Shown: positions 51,181-60,306, numbered from the stretch's first letter. The stretch: 64,000 nucleotides of DNA from Chloroflexota bacterium (GCA_014874475.1 JADBJJ010000026.1:62001-126000), one strand, 5' to 3'. Notes: generated by a model from the sequence alone, not told the origin. Numbers and translations are program-made.

Positions 51181-52047
51181 TCAGGGGTACACCACAGTCC
51201 CGTTCTTGACTTCCATCCGCGCCCGGCGACATGCCCAGCACATATAGGCGACGGTGACAAAGAAGGAAGCGGGTAGCCGGTGGGCCGCGCCGATTTTGAC
51301 GCCGAGAATGGTCGTCTTCCCACCGAAGCCCATGGGACCCACCCCCAGTTCGTTGCACTCCCGCAGCAATCGCTCCTCCAGTGCGGCCAGTTCCGGCACC
51401 GGATTGACGTCGTCCAGCGGGCGGAGGAGTTGCATTTTGGCATAGGTGTAGGCTGTACTCCGGTCGCCCCCGATGCAGATGCCCAGAATGCCTGGGGCGC
51501 AGCCTTCGCCCTGAGCCCGATGGACCGCGTCCAGCACGACTCGTCGGACTCCCTCCAGGTCCCGGCCCGCCTTCAAGGGCTCATAGGGGAGGCTATACTG
51601 GATGCTGACGTTTTCACTGCCTCCTCCCTTGAGCAGCAGGGCAATTTCCAGGAGGTCACTCTCCCACTCCTCCATGTGGAAAACCGGAAAGCCGATGCCC
51701 AGGTTGTTGCCGCTGTTGCGCCCAGTGATGGAGTCCACTGCGTTAGGGCGCAGGTAGGCGCGGCGGGTGGCTTCCACTACGGCCGCTTCGGCCTGGGCGC
51801 GCAGTTTCCCGGCGCTCGTTCCGGCGGGGTAATGGATGTGGAAAATGGGGGTACCTGTGTCCTGGCAGATGGGCTGGGAGCGGGCCCGGGCCAGGGCGAC
51901 GTTATCCAGGATGGCCGTCAGCGTGCTGGCAGCGGCCGAACCGGCTTCCTCCCGGTCGCGGGCGGCTCGCAGGGCGGCCTCCACATCGGCGGGGAGGTCG
52001 GTAGAGGCCCTTCGGATCAGTTCTACTATAGGTTCGGTCAGGTCCAT
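51181..52047 (-). CDS. Class I fumarate hydratase, N-terminal/alpha subunit
   Basis: The 288-residue protein holds the labile [4Fe-4S] cluster: CQDTGTPIFHI, CAPGILGICIGGDR and, near the C-terminus, CWACRRARM. NSGNNLGIGFPVFH and GPMGFGGKTTILGVK are family signatures. Two-subunit class I enzymes are oxygen-sensitive and common in anaerobes. Operon with the beta subunit and, upstream, a coiled-coil protein. Confidence 0.93.
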   Translation of the reverse strand: MDLTEPIVELIRRASTDLPADVEAALRAARDREEAGSAAASTLTAILDNVALARARSQPICQDTGTPIFHIHYPAGTSAGKLRAQAEAAVVEATRRAYLRPNAVDSITGRNSGNNLGIGFPVFHMEEWESDLLEIALLLKGGGSENVSIQYSLPYEPLKAGRDLEGVRRVVLDAVHRAQGEGCAPGILGICIGGDRSTAYTYAKMQLLRPLDDVNPVPELAALEERLLRECNELGVGPMGFGGKTTILGVKIGAAHRLPASFFVTVAYMCWACRRARMEVKNGTVVYP

Positions 52048-52072
52048 CGCGTTTTCTCCTGGGATAAGGGCG

Positions 52073-52330
52073 CTAATGGAGAATTTGCAACCAGCGATTG
52101 TACCCGGAGAGGTCTGGCTGCATCAGTCCCTTCTCTACCAGGATTCTCTCCAATATCGCCATTCGCTGTCGGTACCGGCGCAATTCAGCGTTTAGCGCCT
52201 GTACCCGGTCCTCCAGTTCCCGCATCCGGGCTTCTATCTCCCGCAGACGATGTTCCTGCTCCCGAAGTGTCCGTTCAACCGCATGAAGCCAATCCTCTAT
52301 GGTCAGAGAGTCCATCTTCTCTTCCCCCAT
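52073..52330 (-). CDS. Small coiled-coil protein of unknown function
   Basis: The 85-residue protein is almost entirely one charged helix with heptads (LREQEHRLREIEARMRELED, then RVQALNAELRRY), followed by VEKGLMQPDLSG. The start may be the second ATG (codon 6). It lies 7 bp after the upstream gene and 25 bp before fumarase alpha, so it belongs to the same operon. I do not recognise a family. Confidence 0.7.
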   Translation of the reverse strand: MGEEKMDSLTIEDWLHAVERTLREQEHRLREIEARMRELEDRVQALNAELRRYRQRMAILERILVEKGLMQPDLSGYNRWLQILH

Positions 52331-52337
52331 CAGATAT

Positions 52338-53294
52338 TTACCGTGGCTTCGGGATGGCCAGATCGGCTGATCCCAGATCGGAGAGTTTGAGGTGGGGGTG
52401 GGTGGCCTGGATGAGTTCGTGGATAATCTGGGCGTATTTCACCTTTTCGCGGGCTTGCCAGGCCAGGAAATCCGGGCTGGTCCAGGGGCGGTACATCGCG
52501 CCAGCGCCCGCGGCCAGCGCCGGCCCGGGCTCAATCTTGAAGTAGCATGGCGCGCAGACCCGCGCCATCTCTGCCCCTTCGTAGAAGCGGTTGAAACCGC
52601 CGAAGGAGTCGGAGAGGTAGATGTGCAGGTCCATCGGGATGTCTATGGCCTGACGGATGGAGGCCAGTTGGGGCAGGGAAAGGTCGCCCAGGGGGTTGAA
52701 GGTGGAGGCACCCAGCATCTGGAGCACCTTCCCGCCGGCCGCTGAAGCGTGTCCGGCGAAGATGCTGACCTTGAAGACCACATCCTCGGGAATATCGCCC
52801 GTCTTCTTCAACTGGTTGACCACCCAGAGAAGCCCCTCGTCAATGCACAGAAAGCCGCGAAAGCCGATGTCAATGCATCGCAGCATCTCGGCGATGACGT
52901 AGGAGAGTTGGTCGGAGCCCCGGTAGCGGAGGCCGGAGAGGGCACCCTCGGGCGTCGCCAGTTGCCGCCCCACGTCCCAGCCGGAGCGGGGGCCAGGAGT
53001 AATGATAACCTCCAGTTTCGCCTCTGCCGCCATCTGGGCAAAGTCCCGCAGTTCGGCATCGTCCAGCAGTGTGGAGCCCATCACCGTGGAGATGAGCCGA
53101 TGGATGGGGATATGGCGCTTGTGCATCTCGTCAATGAGCGCTTCCAGGACTTGCGGTCGCTCCACGCCGGAGATTTCCATCCGGTAGTGGGCGCCGTCGG
53201 GGAACCGCTTGGGGCTATCGGGCAGGTCGTAGGCATCCCGTCCAGGAATGCCAATTTTCTCCAGCATCCTTTGAACTTCATTCAGGCTTCGCAT
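52338..53294 (-). CDS. Conserved protein of unknown function, possibly TIM-barrel (U32-peptidase-like)
   Basis: The 318-residue soluble protein has alternating strand/helix periodicity and barrel-like strands (HRLISTVMGSTLLDD, LEVIITPGPRSGWD, VVFKVSIFAGHASAAGG, MDLHIYLSDSFGGFNRF, PCYFKIEPGPALAAG). It recalls U32-type or aldolase-like barrels, but I cannot name a family. It is the third gene of the cooC-to-fumarase operon (27 bp after the C39 gene). Confidence 0.65.
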   Translation of the reverse strand: MRSLNEVQRMLEKIGIPGRDAYDLPDSPKRFPDGAHYRMEISGVERPQVLEALIDEMHKRHIPIHRLISTVMGSTLLDDAELRDFAQMAAEAKLEVIITPGPRSGWDVGRQLATPEGALSGLRYRGSDQLSYVIAEMLRCIDIGFRGFLCIDEGLLWVVNQLKKTGDIPEDVVFKVSIFAGHASAAGGKVLQMLGASTFNPLGDLSLPQLASIRQAIDIPMDLHIYLSDSFGGFNRFYEGAEMARVCAPCYFKIEPGPALAAGAGAMYRPWTSPDFLAWQAREKVKYAQIIHELIQATHPHLKLSDLGSADLAIPKPR

Positions 53295-53321
53295 GGTTCC
53301 TCCTTTGAGGTTGGATTCGGG

Positions 53322-54047
53322 TCACCACATCTGAGCAAAGGCAGGCCAGGGGTACCCTTCCTTGGCCTGGATTTCCATCCAGGGATACGGAGCGCCGGTC
53401 AGAGTGCCGCTCACCGTCACCGCCATTTCGTTCAGTTGCATCCAGGCCGGCAGGAACCGACTGAATGGGTAGTAGTGGGTTCGTCCGTCGTAGGCGTCTA
53501 TCAGGTGGAGGCCGTCGGCGTCGTAGCCGACGGCGATGAAAGTATGCTCCCATTGGACGACAATAGAGACCGTGCCATCGGCGGCGGTCCAGGAGGCGAT
53601 TTCCGGCTGGAGCATCCGGTAGGTGGCCCAGATGATGACGGGGCGTCCGGCGGCCAGTTCTTCCTTCAAGGACTCCAACCCAAACCAGCGGTGGGCGCGG
53701 GCATCCAGGCCGTACCGGCGCAGGGCGGTGGCGACGGGGCCGGCGTAGACGCCGTAGCCGCCCGGGGGAAGGCTCCCCGGTGGGTCATTTACGTCACCGA
53801 CGAAGCCGGAGTGGGGGTTATCGGAGCGGGGCAAAGTGGCAAAGAAGGCCTCCTCGCTGACGGCGACGCCCCAGAACGCGGCCAGGTCCGCCGCCGATCG
53901 GGCCTCGCAACTGAGCGGACGTTCCTGCCGGTGCCCCACCACTCCGAGGACGTAGGCAGATTCGGGGGGGCCTGGGGCCGCCTGGACGGCCACCGGGAGG
54001 ACCAGGGAGAAAATCAGGACCTGGCTTAAAAGTCGCCCTCTCGCCAC
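53322..54047 (-). CDS. Secreted C39-like (papain-fold) cysteine peptidase
   Basis: The 241-residue protein has a signal peptide (to about residue 24), Cys47 in RPLSCEARSAADLAAFWG, a central GGYGVYAGPVATALRRYG, the His in VVQWEHTFIAVGYD and Asp in LIDAYDG, the full C39_2-type catalytic set. It is probably exported and cleaves an unknown protein or acts as an amidase. Second gene of the operon, 24 bp after cooC. Confidence 0.82.
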   Translation of the reverse strand: MARGRLLSQVLIFSLVLPVAVQAAPGPPESAYVLGVVGHRQERPLSCEARSAADLAAFWGVAVSEEAFFATLPRSDNPHSGFVGDVNDPPGSLPPGGYGVYAGPVATALRRYGLDARAHRWFGLESLKEELAAGRPVIIWATYRMLQPEIASWTAADGTVSIVVQWEHTFIAVGYDADGLHLIDAYDGRTHYYPFSRFLPAWMQLNEMAVTVSGTLTGAPYPWMEIQAKEGYPWPAFAQMW

Positions 54048-54071
54048 ACCTCAATCCTCAACCCCATACTT

Positions 54072-54878
54072 CTATCCCTCATGCCCGGCTTCCCCGGCGA
54101 CCCTCTCCTTCAGTTGCCGCACGATGGCTCGCGCCTCCTCCACCGCTTCCGGTGCCGCCTCATACACTGCCATCCCTCGCAGGTCGGCCTCAATGATGGC
54201 CGGATTGGCGGAGAGGTACCCCAACACCGGCAGAGGGCTCCGCCCGACGATGAAGGCACGGTCGGCGTCGGTGCGGACTTTGTTGCCCACGACATACAGC
54301 CGCTTCAGGCTGATGTCACCGGCCAGTTCCCGAATCCGTTCGGCGACCTCTATGCTTCGCCTTCCCGGCTCCACCACCACCAGCATCGCATCCACGGCCT
54401 GGGCGGTGGCCCGCCCCAGGTGCTCCACCCCTGCCTCCATATCCATAATCAGCATCTCGCCCCGGTAGAGCAGCAGGTGGGTGACCAGCGCTTTCAACAG
54501 AGCGTTCTCCGGGCAGAGACAACCGGACCCGCCCTTCTCCAGCGTGCCCAGTTTCAGTAACCGCACGCCGTTATGGAGGATGCTGAAGCGGTCGGGGATA
54601 TCGTCCACGCGGGGATTCAGGCTGAAGAAGCCGCCGAAGGAGCCGGGCTTGGCCCCGGTCCGTTCGTAGATGAGGTCTTCCATCTCGGAGATGGGGGTGA
54701 GGTTCTCCGCCAGTTCAGGCGGGAAGCCCAGGGCCCCGGCCAGCCCGCCCGCCGGGTCAGCATCAATGGCGATGACGTCGCGCCCTTCGCGGGCGTAGAT
54801 GTGGGCCAGCAGGGCGGCCAGCGTCGTTTTTCCCACTCCACCCTTGCCGGTGATGGCGATTTTCTGTAGCGTGTTCAT
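54072..54878 (-). CDS. CooC-type P-loop ATPase (carbon monoxide dehydrogenase/nickel maturation family)
   Basis: The 268-residue SIMIBI ATPase has a deviant Walker A GKGGVGKTT (residues 11-19), IAIDADPAGGL, a Cys-x-Cys at 120-122 (GSGCLCPEN), and MDMEAGVEHLGR. The CxC pair is typical of CooC, which loads nickel into CO dehydrogenase. No CODH gene is nearby; the operon instead leads to fumarase, so its client could be another metallocluster enzyme. Confidence 0.85.
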   Translation of the reverse strand: MNTLQKIAITGKGGVGKTTLAALLAHIYAREGRDVIAIDADPAGGLAGALGFPPELAENLTPISEMEDLIYERTGAKPGSFGGFFSLNPRVDDIPDRFSILHNGVRLLKLGTLEKGGSGCLCPENALLKALVTHLLLYRGEMLIMDMEAGVEHLGRATAQAVDAMLVVVEPGRRSIEVAERIRELAGDISLKRLYVVGNKVRTDADRAFIVGRSPLPVLGYLSANPAIIEADLRGMAVYEAAPEAVEEARAIVRQLKERVAGEAGHEG

Positions 54879-55060
54879 GGGTCTGCTCCCCTATCTTCCC
54901 ACTATCGGGTCAGGTATCTGGCGGCCACGTGGTATGCGGTCAAAATCGGTGTCAAACTGAACAGCGCAAATTCTTCTTCTTCTCCGGAGACTGGACCTGG
55001 GGATCCGTATTCCCTCCCGATGCCTTCGCGCGGCTCGTATTTTAACACACTCTGGGTGAG

Positions 55061-55088
55061 TTGCCAATAGCGAGGGTTTTGATATACT
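55061..55088 (+). promoter_or_regulatory. Promoter of the GT2 gene
   Basis: TTGCCA (55061-55066), 16-nt spacer, TATACT (55083-55088). No gene is visible from 54879 to 55060. Confidence 0.7.
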
Positions 55089-55111
55089 TGCCTCTGTACA
55101 GGAGGAGGAAC

Positions 55112-55849
55112 GTGAAACTTTCCGTCATCATGCCCGTCTACAACGAAATTGGCACTATCCGGGAGATCATCCGCCGGGTGCGCGCGGTCCCGCTGATCGT
55201 CCCTATCGGCTACGGGCCCCAGAACGGGGAGGTGGTTCAATTGGAGCGGGAAATCGTCATCGTGGACGACGGCTCCACTGACGGGACCCGCGAGGTCTTG
55301 CGGGAGTATGAAGGGGAGCCCGACATCCGGGTTATCTACCACGAGCGGAATCAGGGGAAGGGCGCGGCGGTATGCACCGGATTGAACCACGCCACCGGCG
55401 ACATCTTCATTGTCCAGGACGCCGACCTGGAGTACGACCCCCGGGACTACCCGGCCCTGCTCCAGCCCATTCTGGAAGGGCGCGCCCAGGTGGTATACGG
55501 CTCCCGTTTTCGGGGCGGCCCTACAAAGGCGATGTTTTTCTGGCACATGGTCGGCAACCGCTTTCTCACTCTGGTCACCAACATCCTCTACGATTCCATC
55601 CTCACCGATATGGAGACGGGGTACAAAATGTTCACCCGCGAGGTGGCCAGCAAGTTGCGCCTGACCGAACGGGGCTGGGGGTTTGATCCCGAAATCACGG
55701 CCCAGATTCTCCGCCGGGACTACCGCATCTACGAAGTCCCCATCTCCTACACGGGCCGAGAGTTCGCCGAGGGGAAGAAAATCTCCTGGAAGGATGCCTT
55801 CACCGTCTTGAGGACCCTGTTCCGCTGCCGGTTCCAGCGGCTGGAATGA
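55112..55849 (+). CDS. GT2-family polyprenyl-phosphate sugar transferase-like protein
   Basis: The 245-residue protein is dolichol-phosphate-mannose-synthase-like: KLSVIMPVYNEIGTIREII, VDDGSTDGTREVL, GKGAAVCTGLNHATG, metal site QDADLEYDP, and ILTDMETGYKMFTREVASKL. I start at the GTG at 55112, with GGAGGAGGAA just upstream. It probably provides a lipid-linked sugar to the membrane protein that follows. Confidence 0.9.
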   Translation: MKLSVIMPVYNEIGTIREIIRRVRAVPLIVPIGYGPQNGEVVQLEREIVIVDDGSTDGTREVLREYEGEPDIRVIYHERNQGKGAAVCTGLNHATGDIFIVQDADLEYDPRDYPALLQPILEGRAQVVYGSRFRGGPTKAMFFWHMVGNRFLTLVTNILYDSILTDMETGYKMFTREVASKLRLTERGWGFDPEITAQILRRDYRIYEVPISYTGREFAEGKKISWKDAFTVLRTLFRCRFQRLE

Positions 55850-55912
55850 AAGAGGCGCGGGTTTTCTCGCCCCCAGTTTTTTGTCCGCGAAATACGTGCA
55901 CTTTACGGAATA

Positions 55913-58771
55913 ATGAACGCAGAAGAGAGAGACGGCGAATATCTGCGCCTATCTGCGTTCACGCGCGTCTCTTTGAGCGGCTCGCTGGCCGACGGTGCGG
56001 CCGTCCTGGCCCTGGGACTCCTGGTCTTGCTGGCCTTCTGGCATATCGGCCCGGCAGGTCGGGTGATTGCCGGGGGTGACCTTTTCACCTACTTTTACCC
56101 GTACTGGGCCGAGGCGGGGCGGGCTCTGCAGGCCGGACGGCTGCCCCTCTGGAACCCGTATCTTTTTATGGGCGTCCCTCTCCTGGCCAACAGCCAGGCC
56201 GGGGTGCTCTACCCCCTCAACTGGCCCTTCTGGCTCCTTCTTCTGCCTCATGCTGCCCTCCACTGGAGCGCGCTCCTCCACCTCTGGCTGGCGGGAAGCG
56301 GAACCTATTTCTATGCCCGCGCGTCGCTGCGTCTGGGACGGCTGGGGGCATGGACGGCCGGAGCCACCTTTGCTCTGGGCGGATACCTGGGCGCGCAGGT
56401 GGAACATATCAACCAGTTACAAGCGCTTTCCTGGTTTCCGTGGGCTTTGCTTCTCTACGAGAGGGCAATAGGCTGGGGGGACGGTCGCCATCGGCGGGGC
56501 GCGTTAGGCGGATTGGCCATCGTCATCGGGCTGATGCTGCTGGCTGGGCATACCCAGTCCGCCTTCATCGGACTGGTGGGGCTGGGAATCGGTGCGCTGG
56601 TCCCGCGCGCCGATGTACCCCTGGGCCGCCGCCTGGCCGTCCTGGCCGGGGCGGCTGTCCTGGGAGCCCTGCTGGTGGCAGTCCAACTGGTGCCCACGGC
56701 TGAACTGGCCCGCCACTCCGTTCGCAGCGGCGGTCTTCCCTTCAACGAACGGGTCTCCTTTTCCCTCTCACCCCTCTACCTGGCCCGCGCACTCCTCCCC
56801 ACCTGCGGTCAACCCGTTGCGCCGGAGCATCTGGAGTATGTGGCCTTCATCGGCGTCACCGGCATCTTGCTGATGCTTCATTTCCAGAACACGAAGACCC
56901 AGGGAAATTTCAAACTCTTTATATCTTCGTGCCTTCGCGGTTTCCCGGTTCCCCTCTGGCTCTCTCTCTCCGGCCTCTTTCTGGCCCTGGGCCTTTACAA
57001 TCCTCTTTACCTCGTGCTGGCTCGCTTCGTGCCGGGGTTTGCCCACTTCCGCGCGCCGGCCCGCTGGCTGGCCCTCTGGGCCTTCGGCGCCGCCGTTTTG
57101 GTCGGGACGGGGCTGGACCAGGTCGCCCGCTCTTCCCAGGGTCCATCGTGGCGCAGGATTTATCTGGCACTGGCCCTCCTTTTCCTCTGGGGCGCGCTGG
57201 GCGGCTGGGTTGGGGCGCGGGATTTATCCGACGTCCCCTTCTGGCTGGCCGTCGCTGCGCTGGGCGGGGCGCTTCTGGCTCTGAGTCGTCGCTTCCCCCG
57301 TCCTGCTGCCCTGGGCCTGGTCGCGCTCCTCCTGGTGGAACTCCTCCTCTCCGCCCGCGCCCTTCCCCACGCCCGCGCCACCGCGCCGGAGGCCTATACC
57401 TCCCTCCGGCCTGCTACTGCCCACCTCCTGGCAGCGGGGAAGGAGAAATGCCCGCCCGACCGTTTTCTCAGCCTCTCCGCTCTGGTCTTTGACCCCGGCG
57501 ACAAGCCGGAACTGGAAGTCATATACGGCCCGCAGTTAAGCCGGGACGCCGTCTACAGCCTCCTGATTGCGGCCAAACACCGGGAAGTCCTCTCTCCGAA
57601 CCTGCCCCTGGCCTTCCGGGTCCCGGCGGTGGACGGATATGACGGTGGCCTCCTGCCGCTGGCCCGCTACATCGCCCTGGAGCGGGCCTTCCTGCCCGGG
57701 GAGGCCGTCGCCATAGATGGACGGCTGCGAGAGAACCTGCGCACTGTTCCTGACGGCCGCTGGCTGAGCCTCCTCAACGTCCGCTACCTCATCACCGACA
57801 AAGTCTTTGACGCCTGGCTGGATGGCGTCTTCTACGACCTCCAGTTCGGGGCCGATCTGACGGCGGGGGAGTTGGCGGCGGTAGCGGATGTTCCTCCCTT
57901 TGAAGCGACGGCCCTGGGGCTGGTCAGTTACCTGGACGGGGCCGCTCATCTGCCCGACGGGGCTGTGGTGGGCCAGGTGACGGTCGCCTTCGCCGACGGT
58001 TCCGCCCGGACCTTCCCGCTGCGGGCCGGAGTGGAGACGGCAGAGGGGATATACGGGCCGGGAGTGGCCCATGCGCCGGCTCCTATCGGCGGCCACTTCT
58101 GGCCGGGCCAGCCCGAGGGGAATGACTACGCCGTCCGCCTGCACTGGGGCCGGGCTGCTCGCCCGACCGCCATCTCCATCCAGGCCGATCTCCCCCAAGG
58201 GCGGCTGGTGGTCCGGGGCCTCAGCCTGATAGACGAACGCACCGGCGCCTTCCAGGCGCTGGTCATCTCCGACCGGGGCCGCTTTCGCCTGGTCCACTCC
58301 GGTGATGTGAAGGTCTACGAGAACCTGGACGTTCTTCCGCGCGCGTTCATCGTCCATCGGGCGCGGGCGCTGGACGCCTTTCCGGCCGATTTTGACCCGA
58401 AAGCCGAAATCATCGTAGAGGGCGGGCCGGAACTGGATGTGCATGCGGGGGGGCCCGAATCGGTGCGAATCACGGCCTGCGAGCCGGAGCGGGTGGAGAT
58501 AGAGGTGAAGATGACCGCGCCGGGGTATCTGGTGCTGACCGATGCTCACTACCCGGGCTGGCGGGCCTGGGTGGACGGGAGAGAAGTGTCCATTGCAACA
58601 GCCAACCTCCTGTTTCGGGCGGTCTATTTGGAGGTCGGGGAGCATCGGGTGGAGTTCCGGTTTCAGCCCCGGTCGCTCTGGCTGGGCGCGGTGATCAGTC
58701 TGGGGGCGCTGGTGGGGATTGCGGCCAGATGGATTTTCCGCCTTGCGGCTTCTCGGCGGCCTCTTTCCTGA
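55913..58771 (+). CDS. YfhO-like large membrane protein (possible GT-C glycosyltransferase)
   Basis: The 952-residue protein has about 12 membrane helices (residues ~25-500) with an early loop DLFTYFYPYWAEAGRALQAG and LPLWNPYLFMGVPLLAN, the YfhO/GT-C pattern, then a large extracytoplasmic beta domain ending in VDGREVSIATANLLFRAVYL and a last helix. It probably modifies surface glycans. Two segments come from dispersed repeats: residues 1-17, which also makes the start uncertain (a TTG at 55971 is possible), and residues ~324-346 (FQNTKTQGNFKLFISSCLRG) in a loop between helices. Confidence 0.82.
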   Translation: MNAEERDGEYLRLSAFTRVSLSGSLADGAAVLALGLLVLLAFWHIGPAGRVIAGGDLFTYFYPYWAEAGRALQAGRLPLWNPYLFMGVPLLANSQAGVLYPLNWPFWLLLLPHAALHWSALLHLWLAGSGTYFYARASLRLGRLGAWTAGATFALGGYLGAQVEHINQLQALSWFPWALLLYERAIGWGDGRHRRGALGGLAIVIGLMLLAGHTQSAFIGLVGLGIGALVPRADVPLGRRLAVLAGAAVLGALLVAVQLVPTAELARHSVRSGGLPFNERVSFSLSPLYLARALLPTCGQPVAPEHLEYVAFIGVTGILLMLHFQNTKTQGNFKLFISSCLRGFPVPLWLSLSGLFLALGLYNPLYLVLARFVPGFAHFRAPARWLALWAFGAAVLVGTGLDQVARSSQGPSWRRIYLALALLFLWGALGGWVGARDLSDVPFWLAVAALGGALLALSRRFPRPAALGLVALLLVELLLSARALPHARATAPEAYTSLRPATAHLLAAGKEKCPPDRFLSLSALVFDPGDKPELEVIYGPQLSRDAVYSLLIAAKHREVLSPNLPLAFRVPAVDGYDGGLLPLARYIALERAFLPGEAVAIDGRLRENLRTVPDGRWLSLLNVRYLITDKVFDAWLDGVFYDLQFGADLTAGELAAVADVPPFEATALGLVSYLDGAAHLPDGAVVGQVTVAFADGSARTFPLRAGVETAEGIYGPGVAHAPAPIGGHFWPGQPEGNDYAVRLHWGRAARPTAISIQADLPQGRLVVRGLSLIDERTGAFQALVISDRGRFRLVHSGDVKVYENLDVLPRAFIVHRARALDAFPADFDPKAEIIVEGGPELDVHAGGPESVRITACEPERVEIEVKMTAPGYLVLTDAHYPGWRAWVDGREVSIATANLLFRAVYLEVGEHRVEFRFQPRSLWLGAVISLGALVGIAARWIFRLAASRRPLS
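55915..55960. repeat. GAACGCAGA ... TCTGCGTTC inverted repeat at the start of the YfhO-like gene
   Basis: Perfect 9-bp arms (55915-55923, 55952-55960) with 'atctgcgcctatctgcg' between. Same family as 14734-14830. It encodes the first residues of the annotated frame. Confidence 0.65.
56890..56946. repeat. CACGAAGA ... TCTTCGTG repeat inside the YfhO-like coding region
   Basis: Arms 56890-56897 and 56924-56931, with further words 'gccttcgcggtttccc'. It is a 'CACGAAG' family repeat in an open frame. Confidence 0.65.
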
Positions 58772-58834
58772 GTGTTGCCGAAAATATAACGCTGTTGGCT
58801 CGGGGGCAGAGTTGTGCTGGCACAGGATGGGGCC
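58768..58834. repeat. Dispersed ~70-bp repeat, copy 2
   Basis: ctgagtgttgccgaaaatat, aacgctgttggctc and ctggcacaggatgg align with 44761-44830. It starts at the stop of the YfhO-like gene. The gap 58772-59004 holds this repeat and the hairpin at 58877-58906, and no gene. Confidence 0.65.
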
Positions 58835-58876
58835 CCTAACGCCCCCTCATCCCCTGGGGAAGGGTCCAAAATCCCC

Positions 58877-58906
58877 CCTCCCCGCACGGCGCAGCCGTGG
58901 GGGAGG
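58877..58906. repeat. REP-like hairpin CCTCCCC-g-CACGGC / GCCGTG-GGGGAGG
   Basis: Thirteen pairs with one bulged G and a GCA loop, embedded in C-rich/G-rich flanks. It lies between the convergent YfhO-like and DUF2905 genes and may stop transcription from either side. Confidence 0.6.
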
Positions 58907-59004
58907 AGGGCATGGGGGTGGGGCCGATATGCCGGAGGGTACGCCCGCTTTTATCCAGGAAACGGAACTCGGCATTCTCGCGCGGCGGTGAAGATAAAAC
59001 ATCA

Positions 59005-59235
59005 TCACTTCAGCAGCCGCACTATGATATTCAGGATGATGGTCAGCAAGAGGCTCAGGATGATGGACCCCAGAATGGGGATAACGCAGGTGAACCCTGG
59101 TCGCTCAATGCGGAGCGTTCCGGGGAGATCCCCTATCCCGGCAAATCGGCCCATCAGCCAGATCAGGCCGCCGATGCCGGCCAGGACCAATCCAAAGAAC
59201 ACCATCCATTTCCCCAACCATTCCATACCGTTCAT
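59005..59235 (-). CDS. DUF2905-family small membrane protein
   Basis: The 76-residue protein has two membrane helices: WMVFFGLVLAGIGGLIWLM, then the family's GDLPGTLRIERPGFTCVIP hairpin and a C-terminal helix SIILSLLLTIILNIIVRLL. Function unknown. I start at MNGMEWLG; an ATG five codons earlier is possible. It follows the SIS-domain gene closely. Confidence 0.85.
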   Translation of the reverse strand: MNGMEWLGKWMVFFGLVLAGIGGLIWLMGRFAGIGDLPGTLRIERPGFTCVIPILGSIILSLLLTIILNIIVRLLK

Positions 59236-59253
59236 CTCTGCCTCCCCCATTCG

Positions 59254-60291
59254 CTATTCGGTTCGGGTGACTTTTTGCAGACCGCGTGGCTGATCCGGGT
59301 TCAGCCCCCGGGCCCGGGTCAGCCCCAGGGCAAAGAGTTGCCCGGGGACGATGGCGACCATCGGGGAGAGCCATTCGGGAATCCCCTCGGGCAGCGGCAG
59401 CGGGGTTTGTGCCAGGGAGAGCACCTCCTCCTGCGCCGAAATGACCACCAGTTCCGCCTCCCGTTCCCGCAACCGATGCAGAAAGTCCGTCATTTCGGCC
59501 ATCACTGCGCCCTCTGGCACGATGGCGATGACCGGGAATCCCTTCTCCACCAGCGCCACCGGACCGTGCCGGAAGTCGGCCGAAGAGTACGGCTCAGCCA
59601 GGACATAGGTCAGTTCCTTCAGTTTCAGGGCGATCTCGTAGGCAGTGGCGTAGTTATAACCCCGGCTGACTACCACGCAGGCCTCCATATACCGGTAGCG
59701 CTCACTGGCCCGGCAGATCTCTGGCGCCGAAGATACTACCTGGCGAATGGCCCCCGGTACCGTCTGTAGAGCAGCGAACATCTCCGTGTCCCCGGCCAGC
59801 GCGGCGCTGAGCATCCCCAGGGCAAAAAGGGAGGCCGTGTAGGTCTTCGTCGCCGCGACGCTCCGTTCGGCACCGGCGTGGAGGGGGATGAGGAGTTCGG
59901 CCGCCTGTGCCAGCGGGGATGCTGGGTCGTTGGTCACCGCCAGAGTGAGGGCTCCCTGCCGCCGTCCTTCCTCCATCACAGCCACGATGTCGGGCGATTG
60001 GCCGGACTGGGAGACCGCGATGACCAGCGCATCGGCCAGGCGAGGCGGATGGCGGTACAGGGTGAAAAGCGAGGGAGTTGCCAGAGCCACCGGCAGGCCG
60101 TTCACAGCACCCAGAAGGTACTGCCCGTACCGGGCGGCGTTATCGGAACTGCCGCGAGCGACCAAGACGGCGAAGCGCGGTTCGCGCTCCCGGATCGCCC
60201 TGGCGACGGTTTCCACGGTGCTCTTCTCCTGTTTCATCAGCCGGTCCAGCACCTCCGGCTGCTCCAGAATTTCCTGCTCCAGATAGGACAT
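59254..60291 (-). CDS. SIS-domain sugar isomerase (GlmS-isomerase/AgaS-like)
   Basis: The 345-residue protein has two SIS domains as in the isomerase half of glucosamine-6-phosphate synthase: [48 protein letters not shown]-type segment, then [20 protein letters not shown] and [16 protein letters not shown]. The glutaminase domain is absent, so it would use free substrate such as an amino-sugar phosphate. Start: second of two tandem ATGs, with AAGGAGAG upstream. Confidence 0.88.
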   Translation of the reverse strand: MSYLEQEILEQPEVLDRLMKQEKSTVETVARAIREREPRFAVLVARGSSDNAARYGQYLLGAVNGLPVALATPSLFTLYRHPPRLADALVIAVSQSGQSPDIVAVMEEGRRQGALTLAVTNDPASPLAQAAELLIPLHAGAERSVAATKTYTASLFALGMLSAALAGDTEMFAALQTVPGAIRQVVSSAPEICRASERYRYMEACVVVSRGYNYATAYEIALKLKELTYVLAEPYSSADFRHGPVALVEKGFPVIAIVPEGAVMAEMTDFLHRLREREAELVVISAQEEVLSLAQTPLPLPEGIPEWLSPMVAIVPGQLFALGLTRARGLNPDQPRGLQKVTRTE

Positions 60292-60306
60292 CATCTCTCC
60301 TTGAGA

